Shown piece after piece: positions 1-11,121 of a DNA stretch of 64,000 nucleotides; the stretch's first letter is position 1, and the number at the start of each line of letters is the position of its first letter. Source of the stretch: Phyto melanocephala (lineage: Eukaryota > Arthropoda > Insecta > Diptera > Rhinophoridae); NCBI GenBank assembly GCA_941918925.1, contig OW799234.1, forward strand, positions 73,159,043-73,223,042. The letters are read 5' to 3'. The notes beneath the pieces are model-generated. The model was not told the DNA's origin. It ran no database searches and was given only the letters and a program-made list of their open reading frames with translations. The translations under genes and the position numbers were made by a program.

Positions 1-75
1 ATAATTACAGGTTTTAATTTTATTTTTTATGTAACTTAATGTTTTTATCGGCCACCTTCTACACACACGTCCTGG

Positions 76-327
76 CAAGGCGAATTTATTTATCAGGTGG
101 TGGTAATTCTACAACAAATACAACGTTAAAAAAACAACATGGTTTTTTATTGTTGCTTTCGACATCGATGTGTCAAAAACTACATGGTTTTTGTTTGTGT
201 TTTTTTGCGCGCGAAGGAGTAATCTATGTAAACATAAATAATATTTGACAATGCAATCACCATTTTTGCAAATAAAAAAGTAGATCAGCTGCGTTGTCAA
301 CACCACCTGATAAATAAATTCGCCTTG
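76..327. mobile_element. MITE family A, copy 1 (hAT-like)
   Basis: The ends are about 27-bp terminal inverted repeats starting CAAGGCGAATTTATT and ending AATAAATTCGCCTTG. The element is flanked on both sides by the 8-bp direct repeat CGTCCTGG (68-75 and 328-335). An 8-bp duplication is typical of hAT and P-type transposons. The 252-bp interior has no coding capacity, so this is a non-autonomous copy. Other copies are at 2207-3271 (split) and 9667-9917. Confidence 0.9.
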
Positions 328-335
328 CGTCCTGG

Positions 336-737
336 CTACAATAAAAATAATGCAAAAATAACAAATCAATGGTATTCACGTCAAAAGTTTTACTCTTCGG
401 AGTTGTGTACATTTATTATTGTGATGTGAGCATCATTTTAATGTTTGTTCAGTTTAGCACGGTGCCTTGTGTAATCACACCATAGTAACAATGCTTTTTG
501 AAAGAAATAAAAACCGGAAAACTTACTAAAATATATTTAAAAAAAATTTTTTTTTAGGTTTAGTATTACATACTCCAATGGAGGTTTTAGTGTACTAGCA
601 CTAAACAATTATTTGGCAGTCAAAAGACAAAACTGCCATCATTAATTATTTTTCAGTTAATTTTCAAATGTTTTCCAGAGGAAGTCGGAATTTTCGAATT
701 CGTTTTATTATATAAAAATCTGCATGTGTTCAATTGA
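336..737. other. Gene-free stretch
   Basis: AT-rich DNA with no convincing open reading frame, RNA gene or repeat boundary that I can recognise. Confidence 0.5.
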
Positions 738-912
738 TAGTCCGTGTAACTGTACCTTCGTACAGTTAACCGACGCCACTCAATTAACCAATGCGAAAGT
801 GAGACGCAAAACTCGAAGCCAGATAAAAAGGACGACTTGATTGTCCTTATTCGAAAACGATAATGACAAAAACGAGAGAGCTCTTGACCCGACTAGAGCT
901 GAAATACGACTG
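738..912 (-). repeat. Dispersed repeat F, copy 1
   Basis: About 175 bp, the reverse complement of sequences at 11122-11292 and 42770-42942. Shared blocks include TTTCAGCTCT, GTCGGGTC, the GAGCTC core, GTCTCACT.TCGCATTGGTT and GTGGCGTCGG. The three copies differ by point changes and small indels. I see no terminal inverted repeats, no poly(A) tail and no coding potential, so its class (SINE, LTR fragment or other) is open. Confidence 0.7.
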
Positions 913-1509
913 AAGTAAAATTTTTCATAAAAAATATTTTGTATTACAAATATTTATAATTGTATTTCAAATTTAACCGATTATAAGTAAAAAATATACA
1001 ATATAAATGAAAAGTAATTTTGGATAATTCTCTAAAAGAAAATTAAGAAATCCCCAATTTTAAATCACATTCTGAACACTTTTCAACAAATAGCATATAT
1101 GTTGGCATACGGTATGTTTAATTACCAACATGCATATGCTAATATTGTTAACAAATTGCCAGAATATGTGCGCCTATATGATATTTTGACATTTGCAACA
1201 AATTTTTCACCATATATGTATATACTGATTTAACATACCTTTCAGATTAAGCTTTAGAGGTAGTGTGAAATAATGTTATGTTTAGGAAAAACTTCGTATT
1301 TTCGCAAATTTACAACACTGAAACCTGTGTCGTGAATACCTTTATTATTTTATTTAAGTGTCACCCAATGCAAACAAAAACATTCCCCAGCAATCTACCA
1401 TAATAATATTTTACGGTAGATTTCTTGAAAAAAATTCAACACAGCCGCAAAGGCTTAAACGAAAGAAGAGAGAGAATTGTTTTTTATGAATGGACTTTGC
1501 CAGCTGAAA
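913..1509. other. Gene-free AT-rich stretch
   Basis: No supportable gene. It contains a short imperfect palindrome around 1090-1150 (GCATATATGTTGGCATAC mirrored by CCAACATGCATATGC). Nothing else stands out. Confidence 0.4.
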
Positions 1510-2186
1510 CACCCCTTTCTGACTAGGCAAGTCACTTGCTCAAGTTAGTTTTTTATTTTCTTTTATTTTTCTTTGAACTTGCTTTCATGTTCAGACTCAG
1601 CAACTGACTTGCCCAAGTTTTGTTCTCTTTTACTTATTATACTCTTCACACAGTGAAAAAGGGTATATATAGGTTTGTCATTCCGTTTGAAATATCTACA
1701 ATTATCTACACATACATACAAACGTGGTATACTGGTTAGAGTGAGCCAAAAAATTTTTTTTATTTTATATTTTATTCAAATTTTTATTGTTTTATTTTTA
1801 ATTTTTCTTTTAATTTATTTTTTTTAAGCACATAAGTAAACTAAATGTATAATATTACAATGGGATGTTTTTATATATGTATGTTTTGTATGTACGTATT
1901 TCATATGAGATAAATGGTGACATAAACAATTGTTGTTGCATGACAACACGTTGTGAAGGGTATATAAGATTCGGCATGGCCGAATATAGCACTCTTGTTT
2001 GTTTTTATTACTCTTTTGTTTTTGGTTTCTCAACAAAAACTTGCTCGTACTTGCCGAGTACAGGCAAGTGTGTACTCAAAAATGAGCAAGTTTCTTCCTC
2101 TTAACCCGACCTTACCCCTTTTGCCTATAAACACAACACTTGCGCAAGTCACTTGCGCAAGTGACTTGCCTAGTCTGAAAGCCGTG
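1510..2186. mobile_element. TIR element E, copy 1, carrying an R repeat
   Basis: The outer ends are inverted repeats: CACCCCTTTCTGACTAGGC on the left, and on the right the reverse complement of CACGGCTTTCAGACTAGGC. Both run on into CAAGTCACTTGC. The middle (about 1637-2006) is a copy of dispersed repeat R. A nearly identical composite lies at 12149-12825, so the composite moved or was duplicated after R had inserted. Confidence 0.8.
1637..2006 (-). repeat. Dispersed repeat R, copy a
   Basis: One end is the TATACTCTTCACACAGTGAA block and the other is GATTCGGCATGGCCGAATAT followed by AGCACTCTTGTTTG. Both terminal blocks recur in at least ten other places in the window. This is a short copy lacking the central portion found in longer copies such as 59290-59993. 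Confidence 0.85.
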
Positions 2187-2206
2187 AAATTAAAAATAAG
2201 TAAACA

Positions 2207-3271
2207 CAAGGCGAATTTAATTATCAGGTGGTGGTAATTCTACAAAAAATGCAACATTAAAAACACGGGTTTTTATTGTTGTTTTCGTCCGTCGATGTGT
2301 CAAAAACTTCATGGTTTTTGTTAGTGTTTTTTTGCCCGGGAAATAGTAATCTATGTAAACATAAATAATATTTGACAACTCAACCATCATTTATGCAATT
2401 ATTTGCATAAAAAGTAGATCAGCTGCGTTGTCAACACCACCAGATAATAGGTCTGTCTGCGTACTTTTCCAGTAGCAAATACTTCTTATTTATTTCAATT
2501 CTAATTATAGTTGATACTGATAATATGGGGCTTTTTGTTTTGTTTTAATATTAATCTTTTTAACATGCTTGTAGGAGTTTAAGGGTGTTAGGTGTTCTCG
2601 TAGTTTTTAAGAAAACTTGTAATATAATTTTTATTGGTCATATGGCTACATGTATTACAAAGGAATTAATAAATAAATAAATACTCAGTAAATTTTTTTG
2701 GGAGAGTAAGACCAATTTTACTCTGGCGGCTAAAAATATATCAAAAAGTACGCAAACAGTATCTAGTAAAATTTTGCAAGAAAACAGCTGATCGGTGTGT
2801 AAACAATTGAAATTACAAAGCAAAAGAGTTTAATCATATGTGTACTCGAAAGTGAATTCTCGCGGTAAATTAAAAAATGCTAATTTTATCGGTTCTGCCA
2901 TCTCCAATCCACTTACATTACGGTAAAATGTTGTTTATTATAATATTTTATAAACGTTAAAAATCAGCACAATTCTAAATACTTACCTCTGCCATTGTTA
3001 AATTTCAATTTTTATTTTCGTTTCACAAAATTTTTTTCATTATTAGTAAATAAAAACAGCTGTTCAAACTAGTTGCAAAATCTTGCAAGAAGAAATTTCT
3101 TCAACAACATTTTGCAAGTTCTCAACTTCCAACTGTCAAAAATTTTTCTTTTTTGCTCTCTCGCTGCAAGAGATTTTGAGTACGCAGACAACATTTTGCA
3201 AGATTTTGTAACATTTTGCATAAAATTATGCAAAATATGTGTACGCAGACAGACCTAATGAGTTCGTCTTG
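2207..3271. mobile_element. MITE family A, copy 2, split by another element
   Basis: The left end (CAAGGCGAATTTAATTATCA) and a decayed right end (AGTTCGTCTTG, finishing at 3271) belong to family A. The outer flanks carry the same 8-bp direct repeat AGTAAACA (2199-2206 and 3272-3279), which proves that the two halves are one insertion. An 806-bp TIR element (2450-3255) sits inside the right terminal repeat. Confidence 0.85.
2450..3255. mobile_element. 806-bp TIR element nested in MITE A2
   Basis: The inverted ends are GGTCTGTCTGCGTAC at the left and its exact complement GTACGCAGACAGACC at the right. Both are flanked by TA (2448-2449 and 3256-3257), the target of Tc1/mariner-type elements. An inner block with TACGCAGACAACATTTTGC repeats part of the end. 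There is no transposase-like reading frame, so it is non-autonomous. Confidence 0.8.
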
Positions 3272-3514
3272 AGTAAACAAAAAAAAAAAATGATCAGTTG
3301 ACTAAGACTACCTGATAAATAAATATGGATTAGTTAAACCAAAATGCCTTGACCAAAATAAAATTCCATTAAATAAAATTCTTCCATCTCTGATGTACTA
3401 CACAACAAATGTAAACAAAAATCAGATGTCTGATGTAAAAACAACCTAACCTAACAACATATCTTGTACTAGTTTTGATATTTTAGACGATTTATATTTG
3501 TTATTAATAAAAAC

Positions 3515-6227
3515 ATGCATTTGGTAAAACTATACCGGTTCCTATATATAAAAGGAATACAAAATAAATGTCAGCAAACGTTCAGACTAGCCAGTAGCAT
3601 TAAAAAGCCACGATTAAGTACAAAAAGTGATCCATTTGCTGAAATAAAAGACACCTACTTTCGTAATCGCACAGAATTAACAAGCACCGATTGGCAAACT
3701 ATAACAGAATTACTAACTAAAAATTACAAATATATAAACAAAAATAATGTTGACGCAGTTATAATGGGAGTTTGCAGTGATTCAGGTTTGTTATTGGCGA
3801 AAAGTTATATTAAGCATTTGCTGGCAACTGGCAGAGAGCCCAATGATGCTACCTTGGGAAAACTTTTACGGGCATATAGTGCTACCTACCATGCCCGAGG
3901 AGGTACAATGAATGCTCTTGTTAAAGAGGAACAAGATGAAATATTGGAGATTTGCAATAGAATAAGATCTAAACACGAAGTTTTAGATTCTCAATCTTGC
4001 GAAAATCTTATTTCAGGCTTAGTGGCAACAGATAAGTGGAGATATGGTTTGAATTTGTTGGAAATGATGAAAATAACCAGTAACGCGCCAACTTTACCAG
4101 CTTATACTGAAATGGTTATTAAAGCATTTGCCGCAAATGATTTACCTCTGGGATGGCAGTTAATGCATCAAATGATTGAACAAAGAAAACAGCCAAAATG
4201 TGAAATATTTTTAACTTTACTAAACACTATTATAAATGAACATTTTGTTAATTTTCACCAAGAATTTGATAAGTTTCTTACCTTCCTGGAGATCCATCAT
4301 ATTAATATAACCATTAAAGTTGTTAGTGCTTTACAAGACTTGTCCTTAAAATATCCTAATTTATTGATGCTTACACCCTCAAACTTGAAACGTTATGGAA
4401 AATGTTCCTCGTGTGGTCTTCATTTGAAAAATGTCTCACTCAGTGAAAAAGATTTTAATAGTTTACAAGAATCTATTCTCGAAAAAGTCCTTGTAAGAAA
4501 TGATGTCTTTCTGAAGTCAACACCGCAAGAAGTTAAACAATTTTGTGATTATGTTGAACGTACAGGACCGTATGACTGCGTTATAGATGGCCTTAATGTT
4601 GCCTACTCTATGGGGAGTAGAAAACCAACACAAGCTTTATCTAATTTGGTGAAAAAAGAATTTTGTATAATAATGGCTCAAATAAATTTATGTACATATA
4701 TTTCAGTTGGCTTCGGTGGTGAAATACTTTTACAATAGGAAAAAACATGTGCTGGTTATAGGACGAAAACATATGAACCAATGGCCTAAAAAAAACATGC
4801 AATATATAAAGGATAATGCAGCTGTATTTCTTGCCAATGACATGTAAATATTGAAATTATTTTTATTTATTTTTTATTTATTTATTCCGTAATATAAAGC
4901 CTTCGTGGCCAAAATAACAATATTACACCATACAATATTTACCATTTTCATTTATGTATGTATATATTAAGGGCCATTATTACAACTTGCCGTTAGTTAA
5001 AGGTAGGATTTTTTGTGCCCGATAAAAAGCTTTGTATTACTACAACTTTAATTTTTTATTGATATAAATAATAATAATAATATTTAAAGGATAAAATAAT
5101 AATAAAAGGATAAAATAAAAATAAAAGGATAAAATAATAATAAAAGGATAAAATAATAATAATTTATAATGCAAAGACATTTATCGGTTCGACAAAATCC
5201 TGCCTTTAACTAACGGCAAGTTGTAATAATGGCCCTAAGACTATTATATAAAAACTTTCAAGGCTATGAAGTATGTATGTGAAAAAATAACTTAAAATTC
5301 AGTCTTGAAAAAAAATTCAGGCATCTCTCCGTTTGCCAGTTCGCACTTTAAAAGAAATGTGAGCATACTTTTTAACATTCTTTTAATAATACAGTGTCGC
5401 TGTTACACTTAGCGTATACTTTTTTCGTTAAATAAAACTAAAAACAAGTGTTGTTTTCTACGTTTTCTAATTAAGTACTAAATCACAAGATTTACAATCA
5501 AGAAAAATATTCTTAATGAAAGTACCCAGCAAAAAACTATGATAAAAAAGAATTTTGCGGGGTTCAACTGGTGACGAAGTGATTTAATTTAGGAGAATAT
5601 ACTTATGATTTTAACATTAGAGTGTCATGAATTTATTAATCATTTGCACTGTTATTTTTTTACATGAATTGTTTAAAATATTTATTTTTGCATTAATTTT
5701 GAAGCAAATAATTCATAATAAATTATTTCGCATTTACAATGAATAATTTTGCATTTTTTGGGTTTGAAGTCCTGCAAATGTCAACTACTTTTAAATTAAA
5801 TGGATATTTAAATATTTATTCTGTTACATTTCTTTTCAGCTGAGTACTAGAAAAATTAAAGTTTAAAACTGATTTTTTCATATTTTTGTGGAAAACCGCA
5901 TACTATCCTAAAAAAACCGTATAGTGCTAAAAATGTTTTAATAGCGAAGAATATTATTACGCAATTCACGCAAATTCCCCATGCATTTTTTTATCAAAAC
6001 GACTACCGAACGAAAAGGTTTTATAGTTTTTAATTAATGGTTAAAATTAAAATAATATGAATATATCAACTGTGCAATAATTTCGGATTTCGCACTTTTA
6101 AAAATTTGTTTATATTTTCAAACTAGTTTACAAATTTTACCGAATTGCTGTGAATTAAGCAATTATTTATTTTTTACATTATTTGTTTATATTTATTTTG
6201 TCCTTATTAATGAGCATGAGATTATTT

Positions 6228-6279
<52 letters not shown>

Positions 6280-6826
6280 TATTTCCGATATTTCGGTAAA
6301 ATTTGATATCAAGCTTATAAGGAGGGATAAAATATATGATTATAGATGTATTAAAGAGCTGCATAAAATTGTAATTAAAAAAGAAAAAAATACCTACCTA
6401 AAACTTCTTTAGTTACTTACATATGTACATTTAAAAATATGTAGAAAATTGTAAAATTGCTGTAAAATATCTACATACCTTTTGAATAATTTTAGCTCTC
6501 AGGATGATCCATTTTTGTTGTATGCTACGCTTAAAAGTGGCCAATCTACCGATTTTTTCTCCAGAGATTTTATGCGACAACATAGTTATCTACTAGGTCC
6601 CGATCTTAAAATAATCTTTCGTAGGTGGCAACAAGAACATCAATATTCTTTAGTAACTCGAACGGAAAGTGGTAAGATTATTGTAAAGGAACCTATACGC
6701 CATTTGGTATGTGCACATAAGGTACAGGATGTATGGCACGTGCCTTATAAAACTGAGTTTTCACAGCACATAACGGATAGTTTTGAAATACCCGAACAAT
6801 GGCTGTGTTTAAAAATTAAGAAATAA
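3515..6826 (+). CDS. mldr: Mitochondrial RNase P protein 3 (PRORP/MRPP3)
   Basis: This is the metallonuclease that cleaves 5' leaders from mitochondrial tRNA precursors, working with MRPP1 and MRPP2 in the matrix. I place three exons: 3515-4648, 4707-4843 and 6496-6826, joined in frame (533 aa). Residues 1-38 are basic with no acid, as expected of a mitochondrial presequence. A helical PPR-like region follows. Cys297/Cys300 (CSSC) with His505 and Cys528 near the C-terminus match the structural zinc site. The NYN nuclease has Asp358 (VIDGLNVAY), Asp427-Asp428 ([10 protein letters not shown]) and Asp448 (FSRDFM); the spacing of 69, 1 and 20 residues equals that of the human enzyme as I know it. 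The second Asp pair lies beyond a 1652-bp intron holding a MITE, so reading the first exon alone would give a protein missing most of the active site. An AATAAA overlaps the stop codon. Identification is very secure; the symbol is that of the Drosophila orthologue mulder. Confidence 0.96.
4866..4962. repeat. Dispersed repeat I, copy 1
   Basis: TATTTATTTATTCCGTAATA followed by AAGCC and GGCCAAAATAACAATATTAC recurs at about 58672-58790. It looks like a short retroelement 3' end, but the class is not certain. Confidence 0.5.
4971..5235. mobile_element. Harbinger-type MITE in mldr intron 2
   Basis: 265 bp with about 60-bp inverted ends beginning GGGCCATTATTACAACTTGC. The flanking 3-bp direct repeat TAA (4968-4970, 5236-5238) fits the TWA target of PIF/Harbinger elements. 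The interior is made of short AAGGATAAAATAATAAT-type direct repeats and codes for nothing. Confidence 0.85.
5239..6495. other. Rest of mldr intron 2
   Basis: AT-rich intron sequence with no second gene visible. It ends with the acceptor TTTTAG at 6495. An (AT)n tract lies at 6228-6275. Confidence 0.6.
6228..6275. repeat. (AT)n microsatellite
   Basis: An almost uninterrupted run of alternating A and T, about 48 bp, broken once by ATACAT. Confidence 0.9.
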
Positions 6827-7194
6827 AAAATTGTTTACATAAAAATATGTACATACATATGTATATTTTTAATGATTTGCCTTTTTTAAATTTTAAAAAA
6901 CGTTTAAACGTCAACTAGACTTCATCCAAAATGTACTATAAGTTAACACGCCTTGATATTAATTATGGAATATTTTAGTATATAAACTGATTAACTTAAT
7001 TATATGTATGTAAGTCATGCAAAATATTTTTAATCAAACATGAATCTACCTTGACAACGATATACTAACAGTTTTCAGTAAGTAAATCGAAGCTTATTTT
7101 GGAATTGCTTCAAAGATATTTGTAACTATCAAAATTTTTGTTAAAATATACGTAAATAAGTTTTAGCTTATTTGCTAGTTTTGAGACTATTAAA

Positions 7195-8118
7195 ATGGCA
7201 AGTGAAAACATTGAAGACTGGAATTTACCAGTACCAACCCAAAAAGAAAGAAGTAAGGACTCCGACGATGGCCTTTCTAATGATAAACGGCTACATAATA
7301 AAGATCTTCAGAAATTAAAAGACAACGTACAATTAATGGCATATAAACCGGTTAAACCCAAACAGTCTAGTCCTCGTAATGAATTATTAGCAAAACCTAA
7401 GAAAATGTATTTAATAGAAAATGCAAAACATTTTTCCGAATTTATGGTGCCGTTGGAAAGGGGAGAACGTTTAAAATGTTTGGCAGCCAAGCAAGATAAA
7501 ATCACGGTAGAGTAAGTTTTTATCTGATAATTTTCAAATTTTTTAATAAACATATTGATATCTTGTGTACACTGTTGTTTGTTTAGACAACTTGAAAGAG
7601 TAATTCGTGCCGAAAAGGCTAAAGAACGGCAAAAAGAGGATATTTTGAAGCGTAAACAAGAAGTCTATTATGAATTGCTCACAAAACTAGAACTGCAATG
7701 TCGCACGCAATATTTAAATGTTGTATTGGAAAAATTTGCTAATTTTTTAGCCAAATTAGCAACGACAATGCGTATTCCAACTACATTAATGGATCCATAT
7801 GTTTGCATGCATCGTGGTATATTCTACAATATACTGCAGTCAATTGGTGTGGAACCCACTTCCCAATCTTCAGTTTATTCTAATACCACAGAGGACAGTG
7901 AATATGAAGTTTGCCACAAGTTATCACATGCCCTACTTAGTCTTATAATAAAAGCTTTAGATTTAGCTTCAACGCGCAATCCTAATGATATACGGCCTAT
8001 GGACGCTGATTTTAAAATGGACAATGGCATAAAGGAACGTTTAATGAGTGCGGCTCAAAAAAAAGTACTAGGAACCAAACATTTGAAATGTAAACAGCTC
8101 TTGGAACCAAATATTTAG
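7195..8118 (+). CDS. Two-exon gene of unknown function (282 aa)
   Basis: Exons 7195-7511 and 7587-8118 join through a 75-bp intron (donor GTAAGT, acceptor TTTAG) to give one uninterrupted 282-aa frame; the junction reads ITVEQLERVI. I do not recognise the family. Residues 1-75 are polar and Lys/Pro-rich and probably unstructured. About 104-150 (RAEKAKERQKEDILKRKQEV) is a highly charged helix, probably coiled coil. The rest is a hydrophobic helical region (LTKLELQC, FANFLAKLATTM, HALLSLIIKALDLA). There is no signal peptide, membrane segment or obvious catalytic motif. It starts 368 bp after the mldr stop on the same strand, far enough for its own promoter. The intact frame across a canonical intron argues for a real gene; function is not inferred. 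Confidence 0.8.
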
Positions 8119-8296
8119 ATACAAAATTAAATAAATGTAACGCCTAAAATTGTATGTAAATATTAAATTTTTAACTAGATCCTTTATTAAAAGTATAAAG
8201 AAAAAAAGGTTTCCGGGGGTTATTTCGCGATCTGTAAAAAAAACAAACTTTTTAAATATAGGTATTTGGCAACTTCTTTTGTTATTTTAAAATTAA

Positions 8297-9212
8297 TGTA
8301 GTACCAAAGAATATAAATCATATAGAATGCGCATTAAGGCCCAAATTGAAATATTTTTTAAAAAAGTTTTAGGACTCGGTCGGTAAGGCAAAAGGGAAAG
8401 AAGCAAAAGTAAAGAGCATAACAATGTTTCGCTCTCATACGTAATTGCGTGTGTTTGTAAATACTTCAGCTTGCATGTATGTATGTTTGTTTATGTTTTG
8501 ATATTTTCATTTCTTGTACAAATTCTTGTCAGTCAGACAGTCAGTCAGACGTTTAACTACGTACGCGTGTATGTATGTTGTTTATGCATTTATGTATGTA
8601 TGTATGGATGTGTTAATGTTCTTCAAACAATGATATGAGAAAATATAAATTTACATTTATAAAAGAGGTCAAATAAATGTGAGCAAACATTATATTGAAA
8701 ACAAATACGCTCGACTGTGTTACAGTAGCAAAAGTATATAAATATTGTTGTTGTACGAATGAGATTGCATCAATTGTGATCGAATTTTATTTGCCCTTAG
8801 TGAAAATTTTAGTGTACATGTACATTTTAATTGATTTGAGATAATTTTAATACAATGAAATTTATTATAGGTGAAAATGGTTTTTTCAAGCATTTGAATT
8901 TCACTTGAGGTATTTTTTCTGTGACATTAACACATCCATACATACATATGTACATGCATAAACAACAGACAAACACGTGTTCGTATTTTGTTTCTTTGAT
9001 TCCTTGTCTAACGCATGATGTTAAACGAGTGCATGGTAAATAAATATGAATAAAGAAACCAACAACAAATTACCTTGACAAAATATTGTGAGCGAAACTA
9101 TATGAGAACCATTCGTAATGAAGAGAGCGGGTTCCAATGTTAGAACCCGCCATAAGAAATTTTATTTTGTACGTGATGCGCATTCTATATGATTTATATT
9201 CTTTGGTAGTAC
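8297..9212. repeat. 38-bp inverted repeats enclosing 840 bp
   Basis: The 38 bases at 8297-8334 (core CCAAAGAATATAAATCATAT, then AGAATGCGCAT) recur inverted at 9175-9212 with one mismatch. The interior has no coding frame; it includes CAGTCAGACAGTCAGTCAGA. It could be a non-autonomous TIR element or an inverted duplication. No target duplication is visible because a MITE abuts the right arm. Confidence 0.65.
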
Positions 9213-9216
9213 ATAC

Positions 9217-9399
9217 CATGGTGTAATTACATAAGGTGATAGCGTAAAGGAGAGCAATTTTTGTCTCTCTTTTTTTATGTATGGAGTTTGACAATTTCCG
9301 GAGTTGAAATAATTTTTTTAATATGTAGTTTGACATACTCCAGAGCACAAAAAAATAATCAGCTGGGCTGGCACCGCCACCTTGTATAATTACACCATA
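9217..9399. mobile_element. MITE family B, copy 1
   Basis: 183 bp with ends CATGGTGTAATTAC and GTATAATTACACCATA. It is flanked by the 8-bp repeat GTACATAC at 9209-9216 and 9400-9407 (hAT-type). The interior (GCCAGCCCAGCTGAT-like block, TTTCAACTCCGGAAATTGTC) recurs at 16795-16950 and 45184-45310. Confidence 0.85.
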
Positions 9400-9407
9400 G
9401 TACATAC

Positions 9408-9619
9408 CAAGGCATATTTATTCATCAGGTACTCTTGATTCGCCAGCTGATTATTTTTTTCAACACTTATTTTAAGTTTCAGCTGTCAAAATGCATAAAT
9501 AAAAAACAATTTTCTCTTCTAATTTATTTATGCATTTTGACAGCTGAAATTAAAAATAAGTGTTGAAAAAAATAATCAGCTGGCGAATCAAGAGTACCTG
9601 ATGAATAAATATGCCTTGG
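9408..9619. mobile_element. MITE family C, near-complete palindrome
   Basis: 212 bp with arms of about 90 bp starting CAAGGCATATTTATTCATCA. It is flanked by GTACATAC at 9400-9407 and 9620-9627. The terminus is related to that of family A (CAAGGCGAATTTATTTATCA), so A and C probably share a transposase. Transcribed, it would fold into a long hairpin. Confidence 0.88.
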
Positions 9620-9666
9620 GTACATACATACATATTTTTATTAGTGTGAAGCAAGACAGATTGATT

Positions 9667-9917
9667 CAAGGCGAATTTATTTATCAGGTGGTGTTGACAA
9701 CGCAGCTGATCTACTTTTTTATTTGCAAAAATTATGATTGCATTGTCAAATATTATTTATGTTTACATAGATTACTCCTTCCCGCGCAAAAAAACAAACA
9801 AGAACCATGTAGTTTTTGACACATCGACAGTCGAAAGCAACAATAAAAAACCATGTTGTTTTTTTAATGTTGTATTTGTTGTAGAATTACCACCACCTGA
9901 TAAATAAATTCGCCTTG
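9667..9917. mobile_element. MITE family A, copy 3
   Basis: 251 bp, inverted relative to copy 1, with the same 27-bp ends. It is flanked by the 8-bp repeat GATTGATT at 9659-9666 and 9918-9925. It is very similar to copy 1 internally (GCTGATCTACTTTTTTATTT), which suggests recent activity. Confidence 0.92.
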
Positions 9918-9967
9918 GATTGATTTGAATATGCATTGGTGTGAAGCACAGAAGCAAACGTTCATTA

Positions 9968-10607
9968 GGTGTGTTCCACATGCATAACGAAACAGTCCGA
10001 ACTTACCCAAAGTTACCCAAAAGCGTTCCACATAACAATTTTTATTCAATTATGAGAGTAATTGAGAGAGTAATTTTTTTAATTTCCTGTACAAATTTGC
10101 CCGAACTTTTTCTTTGGGTAAGTTCGGACAAGAATTTAACAATCAGCTGTTTTTTGTTTACATATGAAACTGAAAATTAATCAAAAAATTTGCAAAAGAA
10201 AAAGTTTAGTTTTTGTTAAAAAATATATTAAAAAGCAAAATTGAAGGTTTTAATGAAAAAGTTAAAGTGGTAAATACATTAGTGAATTCATATCTCCCTT
10301 GTTCTTTAAAATAAATACTTTTAAAAAATTTACACTGGCTCAGCTTCTCTTTCAGTTCTTTTTAAATTATTTTTAACATCTGTTGGCAATGATGCAAATG
10401 TTTTGTTTTTATAATGTTATTGCTTTTAAGCGTCTAAAATCACTTAAATAGATTTTATTTTAAAAAGTAAGCACCATTAGTATTACAAGAAGTGCAAAAA
10501 TGGTTTTTTGCGTTCCAGCAATTTTGGGTAGTTTTGGCAAATTTAGAGAGTAATTTTCATTTTACTCTCATTAGTCCGAACTTGTCCGAGATCTTGTGGA
10601 ACACACC
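9968..10607. mobile_element. 640-bp TIR element
   Basis: The ends are GGTGTGTTCCACA and TGTGGAACACACC with TA on both sides. Just inside are related blocks, AGTCCGAACTTACCC on the left and AGTCCGAACTTGTCC on the right. No transposase frame is present. The target and ends suggest a Tc1/mariner-type non-autonomous element. Confidence 0.75.
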
Positions 10608-10698
10608 TATTATTTGAATCTCTTTTTTTTGACAGTTTCTCTGCCGACGTTTTGTTCTAGTCTGAACATATCGATGGCTCGTCTAGACGTTAAATTAA

Positions 10699-10774
10699 GT
10701 ACGGTCCACACCAGGCAAATTCATGTGCGCACTAATCATTGTTCGAACAAATCGATGTCTGGTGTGGGCTGTAC
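10699..10774. mobile_element. Small MITE (76 bp)
   Basis: Inverted ends GTACGGTCCACACCAG and CTGGTGTGGGCTGTAC enclose about 45 bp. No clear target duplication is seen. Confidence 0.55.
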
Positions 10775-10778
10775 GTAA

Positions 10779-10892
10779 TAGCATGTTCACACGGACAGCA
10801 AAATTCGATGTTCGTTCTCTCATTCTAGGTTCGCGACCGAATCTTGATTAAATTAGCGAACTTCGAATTTTTCTGTCCGTATGAACATGCTA
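10779..10892. mobile_element. Small MITE (114 bp)
   Basis: Inverted ends TAGCATGTTCACACGGACAG and CTGTCCGTATGAACATGCTA, with AATTCGA-type sequence inside both. Non-coding. Confidence 0.65.
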
Positions 10893-11121
10893 TAAAAAAT
10901 TAAGAAAAATCATTGTAGAAATAAATATTTATACATATATCTATATATTTATATACATATAAATGGAAAAAAGAGAAATAGTGAAACGTATTTCAAAGTG
11001 TAGAAGAATGACTTCAATATACAAATGTCAGTGAAAAAGAACTATCGTCTGAACGCCAGCTTCGCATTCAAGATTCAGTGAGCGAACAACGAGATTCATA
11101 TTCACGTGTGAACATGGATTA

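Noticed and set aside
1865..2237. Short frames duplicated near 12504-12828
   Set aside because: Translations of the E/R composite repeat, not genes.
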